Origin: an uncultured Aquimarina sp.
GTDB lineage: Bacteria; Bacteroidota; Bacteroidia; Flavobacteriales; Flavobacteriaceae
Assembly: GCA_947500845.1 (NCBI GenBank)
Contig: CANMTP010000002.1
Location: 1 to 64,000, forward strand
Length of the DNA: 64,000 bases
Reading direction: 5' to 3'
The notes beneath the pieces are model-generated. The model ran no database searches. It saw only the letters and a list, made by a program, of their open reading frames with translations, and was not told the origin of the DNA. Of this stretch, positions 37,027-45,423 are shown one piece after another. The translations under genes and the position numbers were made by a program. The number at the start of each line of letters is the position of its first letter. Position 1 is the first letter of the stretch.

Positions 37027-37797
37027 ATGAAAACATTAAAAACAAACATCATAATGATCATTACTACTGCCCTATTCTTTGCCTGTGGTAGTGATGACAA
37101 CAACAATCCTGAAACCGGCGAAGAAATCTGGCCCATTAGCGAACTGGCAGAAAATCCGGATTTTATCAAGTTTATGGAGTTGTACTATTTTACTGTTCCC
37201 GAAATCCCAGATGTACAAGCCGCTTATGATCTTTATATCGAATTGGGTGAGCCGGATTCATTTAATGACTTTAACGAAGAACAATTTGAAAGATATGCCC
37301 TAACTTTTGGTTATGGCAGTGCAGCAGCATTAGAGGCTTATTTGAAAGAATTAAACACATCTCTAGAGTTATTAGAAAAGAATTATGCATTGACTCAAGC
37401 AGATACGGTAGCTCTTGAGGCAGAAAGTAGAAAAGTTTTTGATGAACTTTTAGAACGGTATTCAAGAGATCAGATCAATAATTCACTTCAAAATCTAAGA
37501 TCGCCCGAATCAGATTGGAATGATTCGTTTGTACAATGTTGGGAACAAGATTATGAAGATCCTGTCCAAAGTTGTACTAGAGATTACTTTAAAAGAATTA
37601 ACGAAATTTATTTAGAATATTACATTGAGAATTGGGGAATTCCAATTGAAAGACGTCCTGATTATAACTTTGATCTGAGTATTGAGTTTAACAACCGGAT
37701 GTGTTGTATGATTCAAAAATGTTTTGAAGTGGGTGAAGATCATGATTGTTGCTTACCTGCGTTTGCTGCAAAACATTGCGTGATGGTGATATCCTAA
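37027..37797 (+). CDS. Cys-rich lipoprotein, copy 1 of a tandem paralogous triplet
   Basis: The 256-residue protein has a lipoprotein signal with lipobox FFAC (C20) followed by GSDDNNN, a surface-export type signature. The N-terminal 60 residues are nearly the same as in copies 2 and 3. A middle helical part shares the pattern AxYLKELNxxxxLLEKxYxLxQAD. The C-terminal part diverges but keeps a Cys-rich end (CCMIQKCFEVGEDHDCC). No known domain is recognised. Its place after the RHS gene suggests immunity to the RHS tip, or a surface role; this is inference. Confidence 0.75.
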   Translation: MKTLKTNIIMIITTALFFACGSDDNNNPETGEEIWPISELAENPDFIKFMELYYFTVPEIPDVQAAYDLYIELGEPDSFNDFNEEQFERYALTFGYGSAAALEAYLKELNTSLELLEKNYALTQADTVALEAESRKVFDELLERYSRDQINNSLQNLRSPESDWNDSFVQCWEQDYEDPVQSCTRDYFKRINEIYLEYYIENWGIPIERRPDYNFDLSIEFNNRMCCMIQKCFEVGEDHDCCLPAFAAKHCVMVIS

Positions 37798-37917
37798 TTA
37801 TTAGGATAAAATTATTAGAATACTAAGCCTGCTAAACAGCTTTGCAAAGCTCGTAGCTTTTCTGATTGCTTGGATATTTCTGTTAACAGACAAATTTTAA
37901 AAAATTAAACTGAAAAA

Positions 37918-38745
37918 ATGAAAACACTAAAAACAAACATCATAATGATCGTTATTACTGCCCTATTATTCGCCTGCGGTAGCGATGACAACAACAATCC
38001 TGAAACCGGTGAAGAAACCGAAATCAGACCCATCAGCGAACTCGCAGAAGATCCGGATTTTATCAAATTTATGGAGTTATATTATTTTGATGAAACTGAA
38101 ATACCAGATTTGCAAGCGGCCAAGGAATTGCGTAAAAAATATAACGAACAAGGGGTGTGGAATAATATGGCCCTAAACCAGTTTGAAAAACTAGCTGAGG
38201 TTTATGGTTACAATAGCGCCACAGCTTTAAGTATAAAACTAAATGAATTGCATGATGTTCAAAATCTTTTGGAAAATAGGTATGTCCTTAGCCAAGCAGA
38301 TTCTTTAAAATTTAATACCATAAGAATGGCTGTGTACGATGATCTCGTTAGACAAAAAATGAAAATACTTGTTAAGAATTCAATTAAGGAGGCCAGACTA
38401 AATAAAAATGCCTGGGCTGCATTTGATGAATGTGAAGCATTAGATACTAATGAATTTTTAGAAGACAATAATGCAAGAACTTGTGCAAAAAGACTTGAGG
38501 AAGCACAGCGAAGGCTTGTTATAGAATACGGATACGAATTTGATGATCCTGGAGTTGAGGTATGTTATACATATACAACCGTCGAACCACCCGTAATGTG
38601 TCTAAGAATAGAATATTTTGACTATCAAGATGACATTGAAGATACAGGTAAGGATTATGACTGTTGTATTGTAAAAAGATGTGATTTAGGAGAAAGCTAC
38701 CCAGAATTAGAGGATGAATTATGTGGTCCGGATACGGTATCTTAA
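37918..38745 (+). CDS. Cys-rich lipoprotein, copy 2 of a tandem paralogous triplet
   Basis: The 275-residue paralogue has the same lipoprotein signal (lipobox LFAC, C20, then GSDDNNN) and the shared PISELAEDPDFIKFMELYYF block (about 37-56). The middle region is helical (NELHDVQNLLENRYVLSQAD). The C-terminal part is distinct and has its own cysteines, ending with a YDCCIVKRCDLGE stretch. The first 200 bases are almost identical to copy 3, and the remainder is not, which suggests recent duplication plus fast change or recombination of the 3' part. Confidence 0.75.
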   Translation: MKTLKTNIIMIVITALLFACGSDDNNNPETGEETEIRPISELAEDPDFIKFMELYYFDETEIPDLQAAKELRKKYNEQGVWNNMALNQFEKLAEVYGYNSATALSIKLNELHDVQNLLENRYVLSQADSLKFNTIRMAVYDDLVRQKMKILVKNSIKEARLNKNAWAAFDECEALDTNEFLEDNNARTCAKRLEEAQRRLVIEYGYEFDDPGVEVCYTYTTVEPPVMCLRIEYFDYQDDIEDTGKDYDCCIVKRCDLGESYPELEDELCGPDTVS

Positions 38746-38853
38746 TTTAACATTCGTTAGTTATTTTTCCATTATTAATCGTGACACAAAAAAGCGCAAA
38801 CTTCAAAATTTATAAATCTTAACTATGATATTTAAGATATCAAAACGACAAAA

Positions 38854-39675
38854 ATGAAAACACTAAAAACAAACATGATAATGATCGTTATTACTGCCCT
38901 ATTCTTTGCCTGCGGTAGCGATGACAACAACAATTCTGAAACGGGTGAAGAAACCGAAATGCTCCCCATTAGTGAACTCGCAGAAGATCCCGATTTTATC
39001 AAATTTATGGAGTTATATTATTTTGATGACACGGAAATACCGGATTTGCAAGCTGCAAATGAACTTCTTCTCGAATATAAAGAACAAGATCTATGGGATG
39101 ATATGAGTTCAGATAATTTTGAAAGGCTGGCAATTACTTTTGGGTACGCTAATGAAGCTGCATTGAGCGAATATTTAAAAGAGCTAAACAAAACCCAAGA
39201 GCTCTTAGAAAAAAAATATACCCTAAGCCAAGTTGATTCTTTGATTCTTAACGATATAAGAATACAGGTTTTTGATAATCTTTCTAACTCAAGACTTACA
39301 AATATTATAGAAAATCAGACTTTATCAAAATCAGATTATGAATTTTATGTTAGAGCTATGGATGCATGTAAAAAGGCTGATACTGAGGATTGGAATGCTG
39401 GGAGACCCAGTTGTCTTGAATTTCTTTACGCAGGAGTTGATTCTCTTAAAGAAAAATATGGATATAGCTACTCAGAAAAGCCAAGAGATTGTTTTCGTCC
39501 TGGTTTTACTCCCCCTAATATTTGTTACGAAAAAGGTGTCTTTAATTATAGTTTTGAGCTAAAATCTACTATTTGTGAATATGATTGTTGCCTAATCGAT
39601 AAGTGTTTTGAAAGAGGTGAGGATTATATCGATTACATACCAGAAGAATGTGAATGTACCCCACCAATGTCATAA
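38854..39675 (+). CDS. Cys-rich lipoprotein, copy 3 of a tandem paralogous triplet
   Basis: The 273-residue paralogue has lipobox FFAC (C20) and GSDDNNN. It keeps the PISELAEDPDFIKF block and the AALSEYLKELNKTQELLEKKY helical block. The C-terminal half is divergent (for example CKKADTEDW and CFRPGFTPPN) and ends with EYDCCLIDKCFERGE plus a CEC pair, matching the position of the CC motif of the other copies. It is the last gene of the array and is followed by repeat-rich DNA and a bidirectional terminator. Confidence 0.75.
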   Translation: MKTLKTNMIMIVITALFFACGSDDNNNSETGEETEMLPISELAEDPDFIKFMELYYFDDTEIPDLQAANELLLEYKEQDLWDDMSSDNFERLAITFGYANEAALSEYLKELNKTQELLEKKYTLSQVDSLILNDIRIQVFDNLSNSRLTNIIENQTLSKSDYEFYVRAMDACKKADTEDWNAGRPSCLEFLYAGVDSLKEKYGYSYSEKPRDCFRPGFTPPNICYEKGVFNYSFELKSTICEYDCCLIDKCFERGEDYIDYIPEECECTPPMS

Positions 39676-39724
39676 TTTTTAAATAAAAAAACTTTTGTCA
39701 TTTCAAATTTTCAAAACATATAGC

Positions 39725-39910
39725 ATTTAGATTAAAAAACACAGTATTTAGATCAAAAAACGAAGCGTTCGGCAAAAAAGATAAAGGTTTTAGTAATAAA
39801 GATTTAAAATTTAACCGTTTTCTATAAAGTTTTAGTCAGAAAAGCTAAAATTTTAAGCCAGTTGGTTAAATACTCTGTATTTTTAACTAAATACTTCATA
39901 TTTTTAGTTA
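39725..39910. repeat. AT-rich 21-bp-period direct repeats after the lipoprotein array
   Basis: The 417-bp gap 39676-40092 has no gene. It has two pairs of direct repeats, each with exactly 21-bp period: ATTTAGAT(T/C)AAAAAAC at 39725 and 39746, and TAAATACT-N5-ATTTTTA-type units at 39867 and 39888. The second pair also folds into a long AT hairpin (39883-39910). A two-helical-turn period could suit a DNA-binding protein, but chance in AT-rich DNA is possible. Confidence 0.4.
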
Positions 39911-40035
39911 AACCGAAGGTTAAAAAAGCCTATCACTTCATCTTTTGGGTGAAACTGGTCGTTTTTTGCTAAATATTTGATAATGCTAGTAGAAAGTTTA
40001 CGTATCGAAAAATGATCCAGGATTTGTTTCAAAAT

Positions 40036-40072
40036 AAAAACACCCGATTACTAAATAATCAGGTGTTTTTTT
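40036..40072. terminator. bidirectional terminator ending the lipoprotein array and the opposing gene
   Basis: The stem is AAAAACACC (40036-40044) with GGTGTTTTT (40062-40070), with inner GATTA/TAATC around CTAAA. T-runs are present on both strands. It serves the plus-strand RHS/lipoprotein array and the minus-strand hypothetical gene at 40093. Confidence 0.88.
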
Positions 40073-40092
40073 GACGATCTTTTTAAAGATAC

Positions 40093-40581
40093 TTACACAT
40101 CGTTTTCTTGGTCACTATCATCGCTAACGATTCTTTTTGAGCGTGGAAAAAATTGCTTTAATTCTGCTACTTTTTCAGTAAAACCAGGTTTGCCAGCACC
40201 TTTGCTATATTGTGAAAACGCATAATCGATAAGGGCATCATCATAATTATCATTATCATGAAGCATTTTGGTACTTTCAACTTGATACGATAAACGATTA
40301 AGACGCTCCATAAGTTGTTCTAAAAATACACGAGCTTCATAATCTGATTCAAACTCTTTCCAATCTACATCCGGAGAACGTAAGGACTGACTGTGCTGAC
40401 TATAATCCCTAATCTTATTCACTAACAATTTATTTTTCTCGTTAATTGCTTTCACCCCACCCCTTTCTTTTTCTGTAAGTGCTTTTAATTTGTTAAAAAA
40501 CAAATTTTCTAAACCACTAATAAGTTCGTTTGCTTTGTCTTTTTCTTCACAGGTTAATTGATCCTGAATCAGGTTCTTCAT
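40093..40581 (-). CDS. hypothetical cytoplasmic helical protein
   Basis: I take the ATG at 40581 (MKNLIQDQLTCEEKD) as start; the frame continues upstream but that part looks like an AT-rich leader. The 162-residue product is charged and mostly helical, without signal peptide or membrane segment. It has a central GGVKAINEKNKLLVNKI region, an SPDVDWKEFESDYEAR segment and an acidic end (DDSDQENDV). I do not recognise a named family. It is 176 bp downstream, on the same strand, of the leucine-rich-repeat gene. Confidence 0.6.
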   Translation of the reverse strand: MKNLIQDQLTCEEKDKANELISGLENLFFNKLKALTEKERGGVKAINEKNKLLVNKIRDYSQHSQSLRSPDVDWKEFESDYEARVFLEQLMERLNRLSYQVESTKMLHDNDNYDDALIDYAFSQYSKGAGKPGFTEKVAELKQFFPRSKRIVSDDSDQENDV

Positions 40582-40757
40582 AATTAAAAAATTTAAGTTT
40601 AAAAAAATTAGATACATCTTGCACCAAGGTGGGGTAATGTGCAAAAGTGAGTGCAAATATAAAATTCTGTAGAGTAAAAGCAAATACTATAAAAATAGGG
40701 AAAAGAGCACTACTCCTTTCCCTATTAATTTTCTTTACTATTTTCTGTTGTATGCGG

Positions 40758-42212
40758 CTAATTCCTGAAAGTCACATCATTACCATTATCCCGTAACGTT
40801 TGCACATTTGTTGCTGTCTGTGCAGAGGTAACTCCTCTTACAGTAATTCGGGTACCTGTAATGACAGGGGTTTTAGCAACTAAAGAAGAGAATATGTTAT
40901 CAATGGCAGCTGTTGCAATTCCCCCAGGAGTATCCAGATCGATAATAAGAAAATCTGTTGCCGAGGATATGTTAACAGTGGTTAATTGTAATTCTGAATC
41001 TACACGTATATCTTCAAAAGTACTGGCAGCAGACAGATCAAAGGTGACCAATTGACTTTCATTAACAAATATATCTTTAAAGGTTGTAAGTTTCGGTATT
41101 GATAAACTGGTTAATGCATTTTCCCAAAATACAAATGGAGGATTACCACTATCTGCCCCAACGGAAACTAAATTCGAAAGATCAATTGAAGATAATTTTG
41201 AATTAAATCTGATTTCTAGTTTTCTTGTTACGGCATTAAGATTGGTCAAAGAAATAGAGGATAAGTTTTCGTTCCCCTCAATATCACAATACTGTAAGGT
41301 AGTAAGTTTAGAAATATCTAATTGCTCTATTAAAGGATTTTCGGTCACGTTGATGCTTGATATTTCACCTTCAATAGCACTTAATGTAGGAATAGTAACC
41401 AAGAGAGGGTTACTAACTATGTTTAATCTATTGAGTTTTGTGAGTATACCTGTACTAACTTCGGTAAGCACAGGGTTATATTCAATTTGCAATTCTATAT
41501 TTTCATTTCCTGTAAAAAGTGGCAGTCTTACGACTTTCAGTGCAGTAGTGCGACGAATTACAACATCGCTTGTAATCTCCTTGAGTTTAGGAAAACTAAC
41601 AACCTCCATTTTATTTTCTCCTGCAATACTTAACTCTCCCGTGCTCTCAAGGTTAGAAAACGCCACCGATGACAAGTTCATATTATTAAATACATTTAAT
41701 CTCCCGTTTACATTAATAAGTTTTGCAGCAGTGATGGACTCTAGGTTGTCATTATCATAAATTGATAAACCATTAGCGCTGGTCAATTCTGGAATTGACA
41801 ATGTATTAATCATGTTATTGCGAAAGATGTCCAGGCCATTGATCATCGTTTGTAATGACAATAAGATGAGTGTACTAAGCGATTGGTTATCTATAATACT
41901 TATTCCATAATCTTCTCTTAATTGAGATAGATCAATTTCTGTTAATTCAGCATTATTGATTATTGAAAAACGTTCATAAGAGTTTTTAAGGTCAGGAAAA
42001 GACAATTGTTGTAAGCTTTCATTGTTAGTGATTTCTAAATTCACTACGTTTTCGAGACCTTCAAAAGTGAGTGACGTAAGATTGTTGGTATTGCGTAACA
42101 GGATGGTGTGGGTATTACTACCTGTTCGGGTAGCAATAATTTGACTAGCTTCTTCATCACTTACATCGCCTGTAAAGATGAGATGTCCTATACCACTATC
42201 GCCTCCGTCCAT
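40758..42212 (-). CDS. leucine-rich-repeat surface protein (main frame; true 5' end displaced)
   Basis: The 484-residue frame from the first in-frame ATG consists almost entirely of BspA-like or receptor-L-type leucine-rich repeats of about 22-24 residues. Typical units are LTSLTFEGLENVVNLEITNN and LSSIDLSNLVSVG. The first residues (MDGGDSGIG) continue a collagen-like Gly-X-Y run that lies upstream in the same frame, before any usable start codon, so the annotated ATG is not the original start. The protein would normally be a surface lipoprotein for adhesion or ligand binding. If expressed only from this ATG it would be cytoplasmic and probably non-functional. Confidence 0.75.
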   Translation of the reverse strand: MDGGDSGIGHLIFTGDVSDEEASQIIATRTGSNTHTILLRNTNNLTSLTFEGLENVVNLEITNNESLQQLSFPDLKNSYERFSIINNAELTEIDLSQLREDYGISIIDNQSLSTLILLSLQTMINGLDIFRNNMINTLSIPELTSANGLSIYDNDNLESITAAKLINVNGRLNVFNNMNLSSVAFSNLESTGELSIAGENKMEVVSFPKLKEITSDVVIRRTTALKVVRLPLFTGNENIELQIEYNPVLTEVSTGILTKLNRLNIVSNPLLVTIPTLSAIEGEISSINVTENPLIEQLDISKLTTLQYCDIEGNENLSSISLTNLNAVTRKLEIRFNSKLSSIDLSNLVSVGADSGNPPFVFWENALTSLSIPKLTTFKDIFVNESQLVTFDLSAASTFEDIRVDSELQLTTVNISSATDFLIIDLDTPGGIATAAIDNIFSSLVAKTPVITGTRITVRGVTSAQTATNVQTLRDNGNDVTFRN

Positions 42213-42331
42213 TCCGTCTGTTCCAGCAGGTCCTTCGGGCCCGGCAGGACCTTGGTCACCCTCGCAAGCAGTAAAACGATAAAAGAAATTTAAAGCATTA
42301 TAAGCTGTGGTACAAAATTTTTGGTTGTCAT
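42213..42331 (-). pseudogene. frameshifted 5' part of the leucine-rich-repeat lipoprotein gene
   Basis: Reading from ATG at 42331 gives MTTKNFVPQLIML and then a TAA stop. In the neighbouring frame the sequence continues without stop as NFFYRFTACEGDQGPAGPEG and joins the leucine-rich repeats. Adding one T to the CTTTAAA run (plus coordinates 42289-42295) unites them into a lipoprotein signal, a lipid cysteine (TAC-EGD), a collagen-like Gly-X-Y segment and the repeats. This points to a single-base indel: a mutation, phase variation, or a sequence error. Confidence 0.65.
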
Positions 42332-42646
42332 GTGTTCAATGATTTGATAATAAGATTTAGTAGATTTACTTTATTTTCGAGCAGTAAACCTAAAAACAAT
42401 AGTCAAGAAGGCGGTCTCATTTTATATCTTGGCACTCGATTTAAGAAAAATCTTTTAGTTTACTAATTCGATGTAGTACTGGTTTTCAACTTTAGCCCAG
42501 CCTTTTTAATAGTGTACGAGTAACTATTTTTGTTAATTTGCGGATATTTGCACCTATTAAATTCTATAATTTTAATGCTTAACTTTAATGTTTTATTATT
42601 GTAAACGAAATTTAGCTCACCTGAATAAGTAAACATTCTCCGTTCT
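42332..42646. other. divergent intergenic region with a candidate promoter
   Basis: These 315 bp separate the leucine-rich-repeat gene (minus) from the TPR/AraC gene (plus). TATTTTTG at 42525-42532 fits the -7 element for the plus gene with a leader of about 100 bases. No TTG is correctly spaced. Nothing else is recognised. Confidence 0.4.
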
Positions 42647-44287
42647 ATGCGTCGCCTCATATATCAATTTATTATAATTACTGTTGTTGTATTCTGCTTC
42701 ATCTTTGAAGGAAGATCTCAGGTTTTTATAAGTGATACCTTAGATATCAATGTAGAAGAGAAAAATAGGCTTCAAAAGCTCATTTCTCTAGGAAAGGAAG
42801 TTTTTAATAAAGGGGATTATAAGAACTATAACAAATATCTCGATTCTATCTATCGTATTTGTGAGAAAAATGATCTGCAACAATTAAAAAATCGGGTTTT
42901 AATCCAACAAGCCGTAGTATTAGATAAAACAGGAGCTTATGAAAATGCGATCGCTAAATTTCAACAGGTATTAGATGTAGCAGAAGAAAGTGGTTTGAAT
43001 GAGTTAGAGATGGCTGTTCTTTTAATGAATCTTTGTAATACCTATGAGAATATAGGCGAATATGATAAAGTAAATCAACTTGCGCACGAAGTCATTGAAC
43101 TGCAGGAGGAGCAACGGCTTCCTTTGGTTCTTAAAGCTTCTGCTCTTGGTGCGCTAGGGGGTGTAAGCATCTATCAAAAAGAATATGAAAAAGCTTTAGA
43201 ATATCATAAAAAGACAGAGCAAGTAGGAACCGAAATTGAGAATAAAGGTCAAAGTCTAAATGTGGTTGGTTTTGCCAAAGTAAATATTGCTGAGTCCTAC
43301 TTACTCTTAAAACGATATGAAAAAGCCTTGTCTACCGCTAAAGAGTCCTTGCAAATTGCTAAAGAAATTAAATCTGTAGAATACCAGGCGCTAAGCTTAC
43401 ATCATATGGCTAATGCCTTAAAAAATCTCAAACAATTTGATGAGTCTTTGCAAAAAGCCGTAGCGTCTAATAAAATTGCCATAAAACAAGGATATAAAGA
43501 GTTGATAATGAACAATTATCTCGTTATAGCCCAAATAAATGAAGAATTGGAAGAGTTCGAAGCTTCAAATGTAAACTATAAAAAGTATCTTAAAGCAAAA
43601 GATAATTTTTTAACCACGCTTACCAAGGCTAAACGCCTGGATGTTGAAAAAGAACTTGCCGAAAAAGAAAAAGTGATCATAGAACAAAAAAAATCTATTG
43701 ACCAATTGCTTTTGTATAGTATCCCTATTATACTAATTCTTTCAGTAATCCTTATCGTTTATATTAAAAAGAAAAAACAACTACAGAAAGAAAATCAACA
43801 GATGCTCCAGAATCGTAAGATTTTGGAAAACGAAAATCTATCTTTAAAAATTAAACTAGAGGCATTGGCTATGTCATCATCTGTGGATGAAGAGTCTGAA
43901 TCTAAGAGAAAATATCAAAATTCTTCTTTAAGTGATGAAGAAAAAGCAACCTATACCACTAGAATATTAGAGTATATGGATAAAGAAAAACCTTACCTTA
44001 ACCCAGATCTAAAGCAATCTGACATGGCGGAACATCTATCCATAAGTGTACATTTGTTATCCCAAATTTTGAATGATTGTTTTAAAAGGAATTTTAATGG
44101 ATTTATTAACCTATATAGGGTTCATGAAGCGAAAAAACGTTTGCAAAACCCAGAGTTTATTGATAATAAAATCATTGCTATTGGTTACGAAGTAGGTTTT
44201 TCTAGTAAAACATCGTTTCATCGCGTTTTTAAAAATACGGTTGGCAAAACTCCTGCAGATTACAGGGATTTGGTATTAAATGCCTGA
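42647..44287 (+). CDS. TPR-containing membrane regulator with AraC-type DNA-binding domain
   Basis: The 546-residue protein has a signal/anchor segment (about 4-24), extracytoplasmic TPR repeats (about 45-335, for example YEKALEYHKKTEQVG), one membrane helix (about 354-373), a coiled-coil (about 374-412) and a cytoplasmic AraC helix-turn-helix (about 440-543, with DMAEHLSISVHLLSQILND and GYEVGFSSKTSFHRVFK). It resembles one-component envelope-sensing regulators common in flavobacteria. The signal and target genes are unknown; the divergent leucine-rich-repeat gene is one possible target. Confidence 0.85.
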   Translation: MRRLIYQFIIITVVVFCFIFEGRSQVFISDTLDINVEEKNRLQKLISLGKEVFNKGDYKNYNKYLDSIYRICEKNDLQQLKNRVLIQQAVVLDKTGAYENAIAKFQQVLDVAEESGLNELEMAVLLMNLCNTYENIGEYDKVNQLAHEVIELQEEQRLPLVLKASALGALGGVSIYQKEYEKALEYHKKTEQVGTEIENKGQSLNVVGFAKVNIAESYLLLKRYEKALSTAKESLQIAKEIKSVEYQALSLHHMANALKNLKQFDESLQKAVASNKIAIKQGYKELIMNNYLVIAQINEELEEFEASNVNYKKYLKAKDNFLTTLTKAKRLDVEKELAEKEKVIIEQKKSIDQLLLYSIPIILILSVILIVYIKKKKQLQKENQQMLQNRKILENENLSLKIKLEALAMSSSVDEESESKRKYQNSSLSDEEKATYTTRILEYMDKEKPYLNPDLKQSDMAEHLSISVHLLSQILNDCFKRNFNGFINLYRVHEAKKRLQNPEFIDNKIIAIGYEVGFSSKTSFHRVFKNTVGKTPADYRDLVLNA

Positions 44288-44857
44288 TCAATTTTGGTTT
44301 TTCTACGAACCTCTTATGCAAGAGTATTTATGAAGTTTGGTAGTTAAAATTGAAGAAAATTAAACAGTTACAAAAGCTGATTGCAATCGCCTCAAACCTA
44401 ATAATAAAAAGAGATTTGCCCGGTCCAATCCAGAAGTTTCTGATCTCATGACATTATCCTATAAAATGTGTAAGCAAAAATATTAGAAATTTGACTTTCT
44501 AGAGTCGAATCCTTTTTTACATAGATCGAAAAAAATTGATTCAAAATGATGCCTCAATGCCTCATGAGCGTCAACCATTTTTTAGTTGTTTCCGTGATAG
44601 CCAAATATAAAAATTTGGTAAGAGCTTCTTCGGTAAGAAAAGACAATTTTTTAATATTTCAACTTACACTCGGTCAAAATATTTAATTTTTAACCATAAA
44701 GGGATTAACCAAGTTGATCCCGTTAAGCTCACTACTGCAAATAAGAAACCACGAGCTATTGCTCTGGTTCTTTATTTCATTCCAAAGCTTCAAACTACGT
44801 TTAGCTTTTTCCATAAAAAAAAGAACCACACCAAATGGTGTGGTTTCTTGCTTGATG
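44288..44857. other. non-coding region downstream of tRNA-Arg with consecutive hairpins
   Basis: I see no gene. Three hairpins follow the tRNA on the minus strand: the terminator (44824-44845), a long stem with inner GAGC/GCTC (44743-44773), and GGGATTAAC/GTTGATCCC (44701-44721). A minus-strand reading frame here (44683-44925) runs through the tRNA itself and is not a protein. The rest is AT-rich without features. Confidence 0.5.
44814..44845 (-). terminator. terminator after tRNA-Arg
   Basis: AACCACACC pairs with GGTGTGGTT (44824-44845, AT-rich loop). On the minus strand the stem is followed by about eight T residues. It lies 13 bases after the tRNA 3' end. Confidence 0.9.
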
Positions 44858-44931
44858 TGACCGTGGAGGGATTCAAACCCCCAACCCTCAGAGCCGAAAT
44901 CTGATGCGCTATTCAGTTGCGCCACACGGCC
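44858..44931 (-). tRNA. tRNA-Arg (anticodon TCG)
   Basis: The 74-base cloverleaf has acceptor stem GGCCGTG/CACGGTC with discriminator A, a D stem GCGC/GCGC, an anticodon stem TCAGA/TCTGA with loop TTTCGGC (anticodon TCG, reads CGA and related Arg codons), and a T arm with loop TTTGAAT. CCA is not encoded. By standard numbering position 56 is T and position 19 is A, in place of the usual C56 and G19. It lies 12 bases upstream of the yqeY-like gene's end, in the same direction. Confidence 0.95.
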
Positions 44932-44943
44932 GATATAAAATTT

Positions 44944-45393
44944 CTAAGACAATTTACTTTTTACTATCGTAGAAATAGTTTTGCCATCTGCCTTACCTGC
45001 CAGTTGAGAAGAAGCCATTCCCATTACTTTTCCCATATCCTTCATACCGTCTGCTCCTGTTTTGGCAATAATATCTACCACTACTTTTTCAATTTCTTCT
45101 TCGCTTAACTGTACCGGTAAAAACTGCTCGATTACCTTGGCCTGATCTAATTCTGGTTGCGCCAGGTCATCTCTACCTTGTTCTGCAAAAATTACAGCAC
45201 TGTCTTTACGTTGTTTTACCAATTTTTGCAGCAATTTTAACTCCTGATCCTCTGTAAGTTCTTCTTTTGCTCCGCTTTCTGTTTGAGCTAACAAAATAGC
45301 CGATTTAATAGCTCGTAATGAGGTTAACGCATTGGTATCTTTGGCCTTCATAGCCTCTTTCATTGCGGTCATTACTTTTGCTTGTAAACTCAT
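44944..45393 (-). CDS. GatB/YqeY domain-containing protein
   Basis: The 149-residue protein matches the stand-alone YqeY family, related to the tail domain of the amidotransferase subunit GatB. It has an N-terminal helical part (MTAMKEAMKAKD, then LRAIKSAIL at about 26-34) and a C-terminal GatB-like helical domain (KDMGKVMGMASSQLAGKADGKTISTIVK). YqeY proteins probably interact with tRNA or aminoacylation factors, but their role is not settled. It follows ftsZ on the same strand, separated by a strong terminator, as in other flavobacteria. Confidence 0.9.
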   Translation of the reverse strand: MSLQAKVMTAMKEAMKAKDTNALTSLRAIKSAILLAQTESGAKEELTEDQELKLLQKLVKQRKDSAVIFAEQGRDDLAQPELDQAKVIEQFLPVQLSEEEIEKVVVDIIAKTGADGMKDMGKVMGMASSQLAGKADGKTISTIVKSKLS

Positions 45394-45423
45394 GGGTATA
45401 AATTTTATTCTTACGGATTGCGA

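Noticed and set aside
36900..37169. 89-residue hydrophobic minus-strand frame over the RHS 3' gap and first lipoprotein
   Set aside because: It overlaps a hairpin and the signal peptide of a well-supported gene antisense; hydrophobicity is a by-product of the antisense of A/T-rich codons.
39676..40035. CRISPR-like array
   Set aside because: Only two degenerate copies of each 21-bp unit, no spacers of constant length and no cas genes.
40582..40683. 34-residue extension of the minus-strand hypothetical protein
   Set aside because: Composition looks like untranslated leader; the ATG at 40581 gives a normal soluble N-terminus.
44683..44925. Minus-strand 80-residue reading frame beginning MAQLNSASDFGSEG
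   Set aside because: It is a translation of the tRNA-Arg gene and its terminator, a well-known false ORF type.
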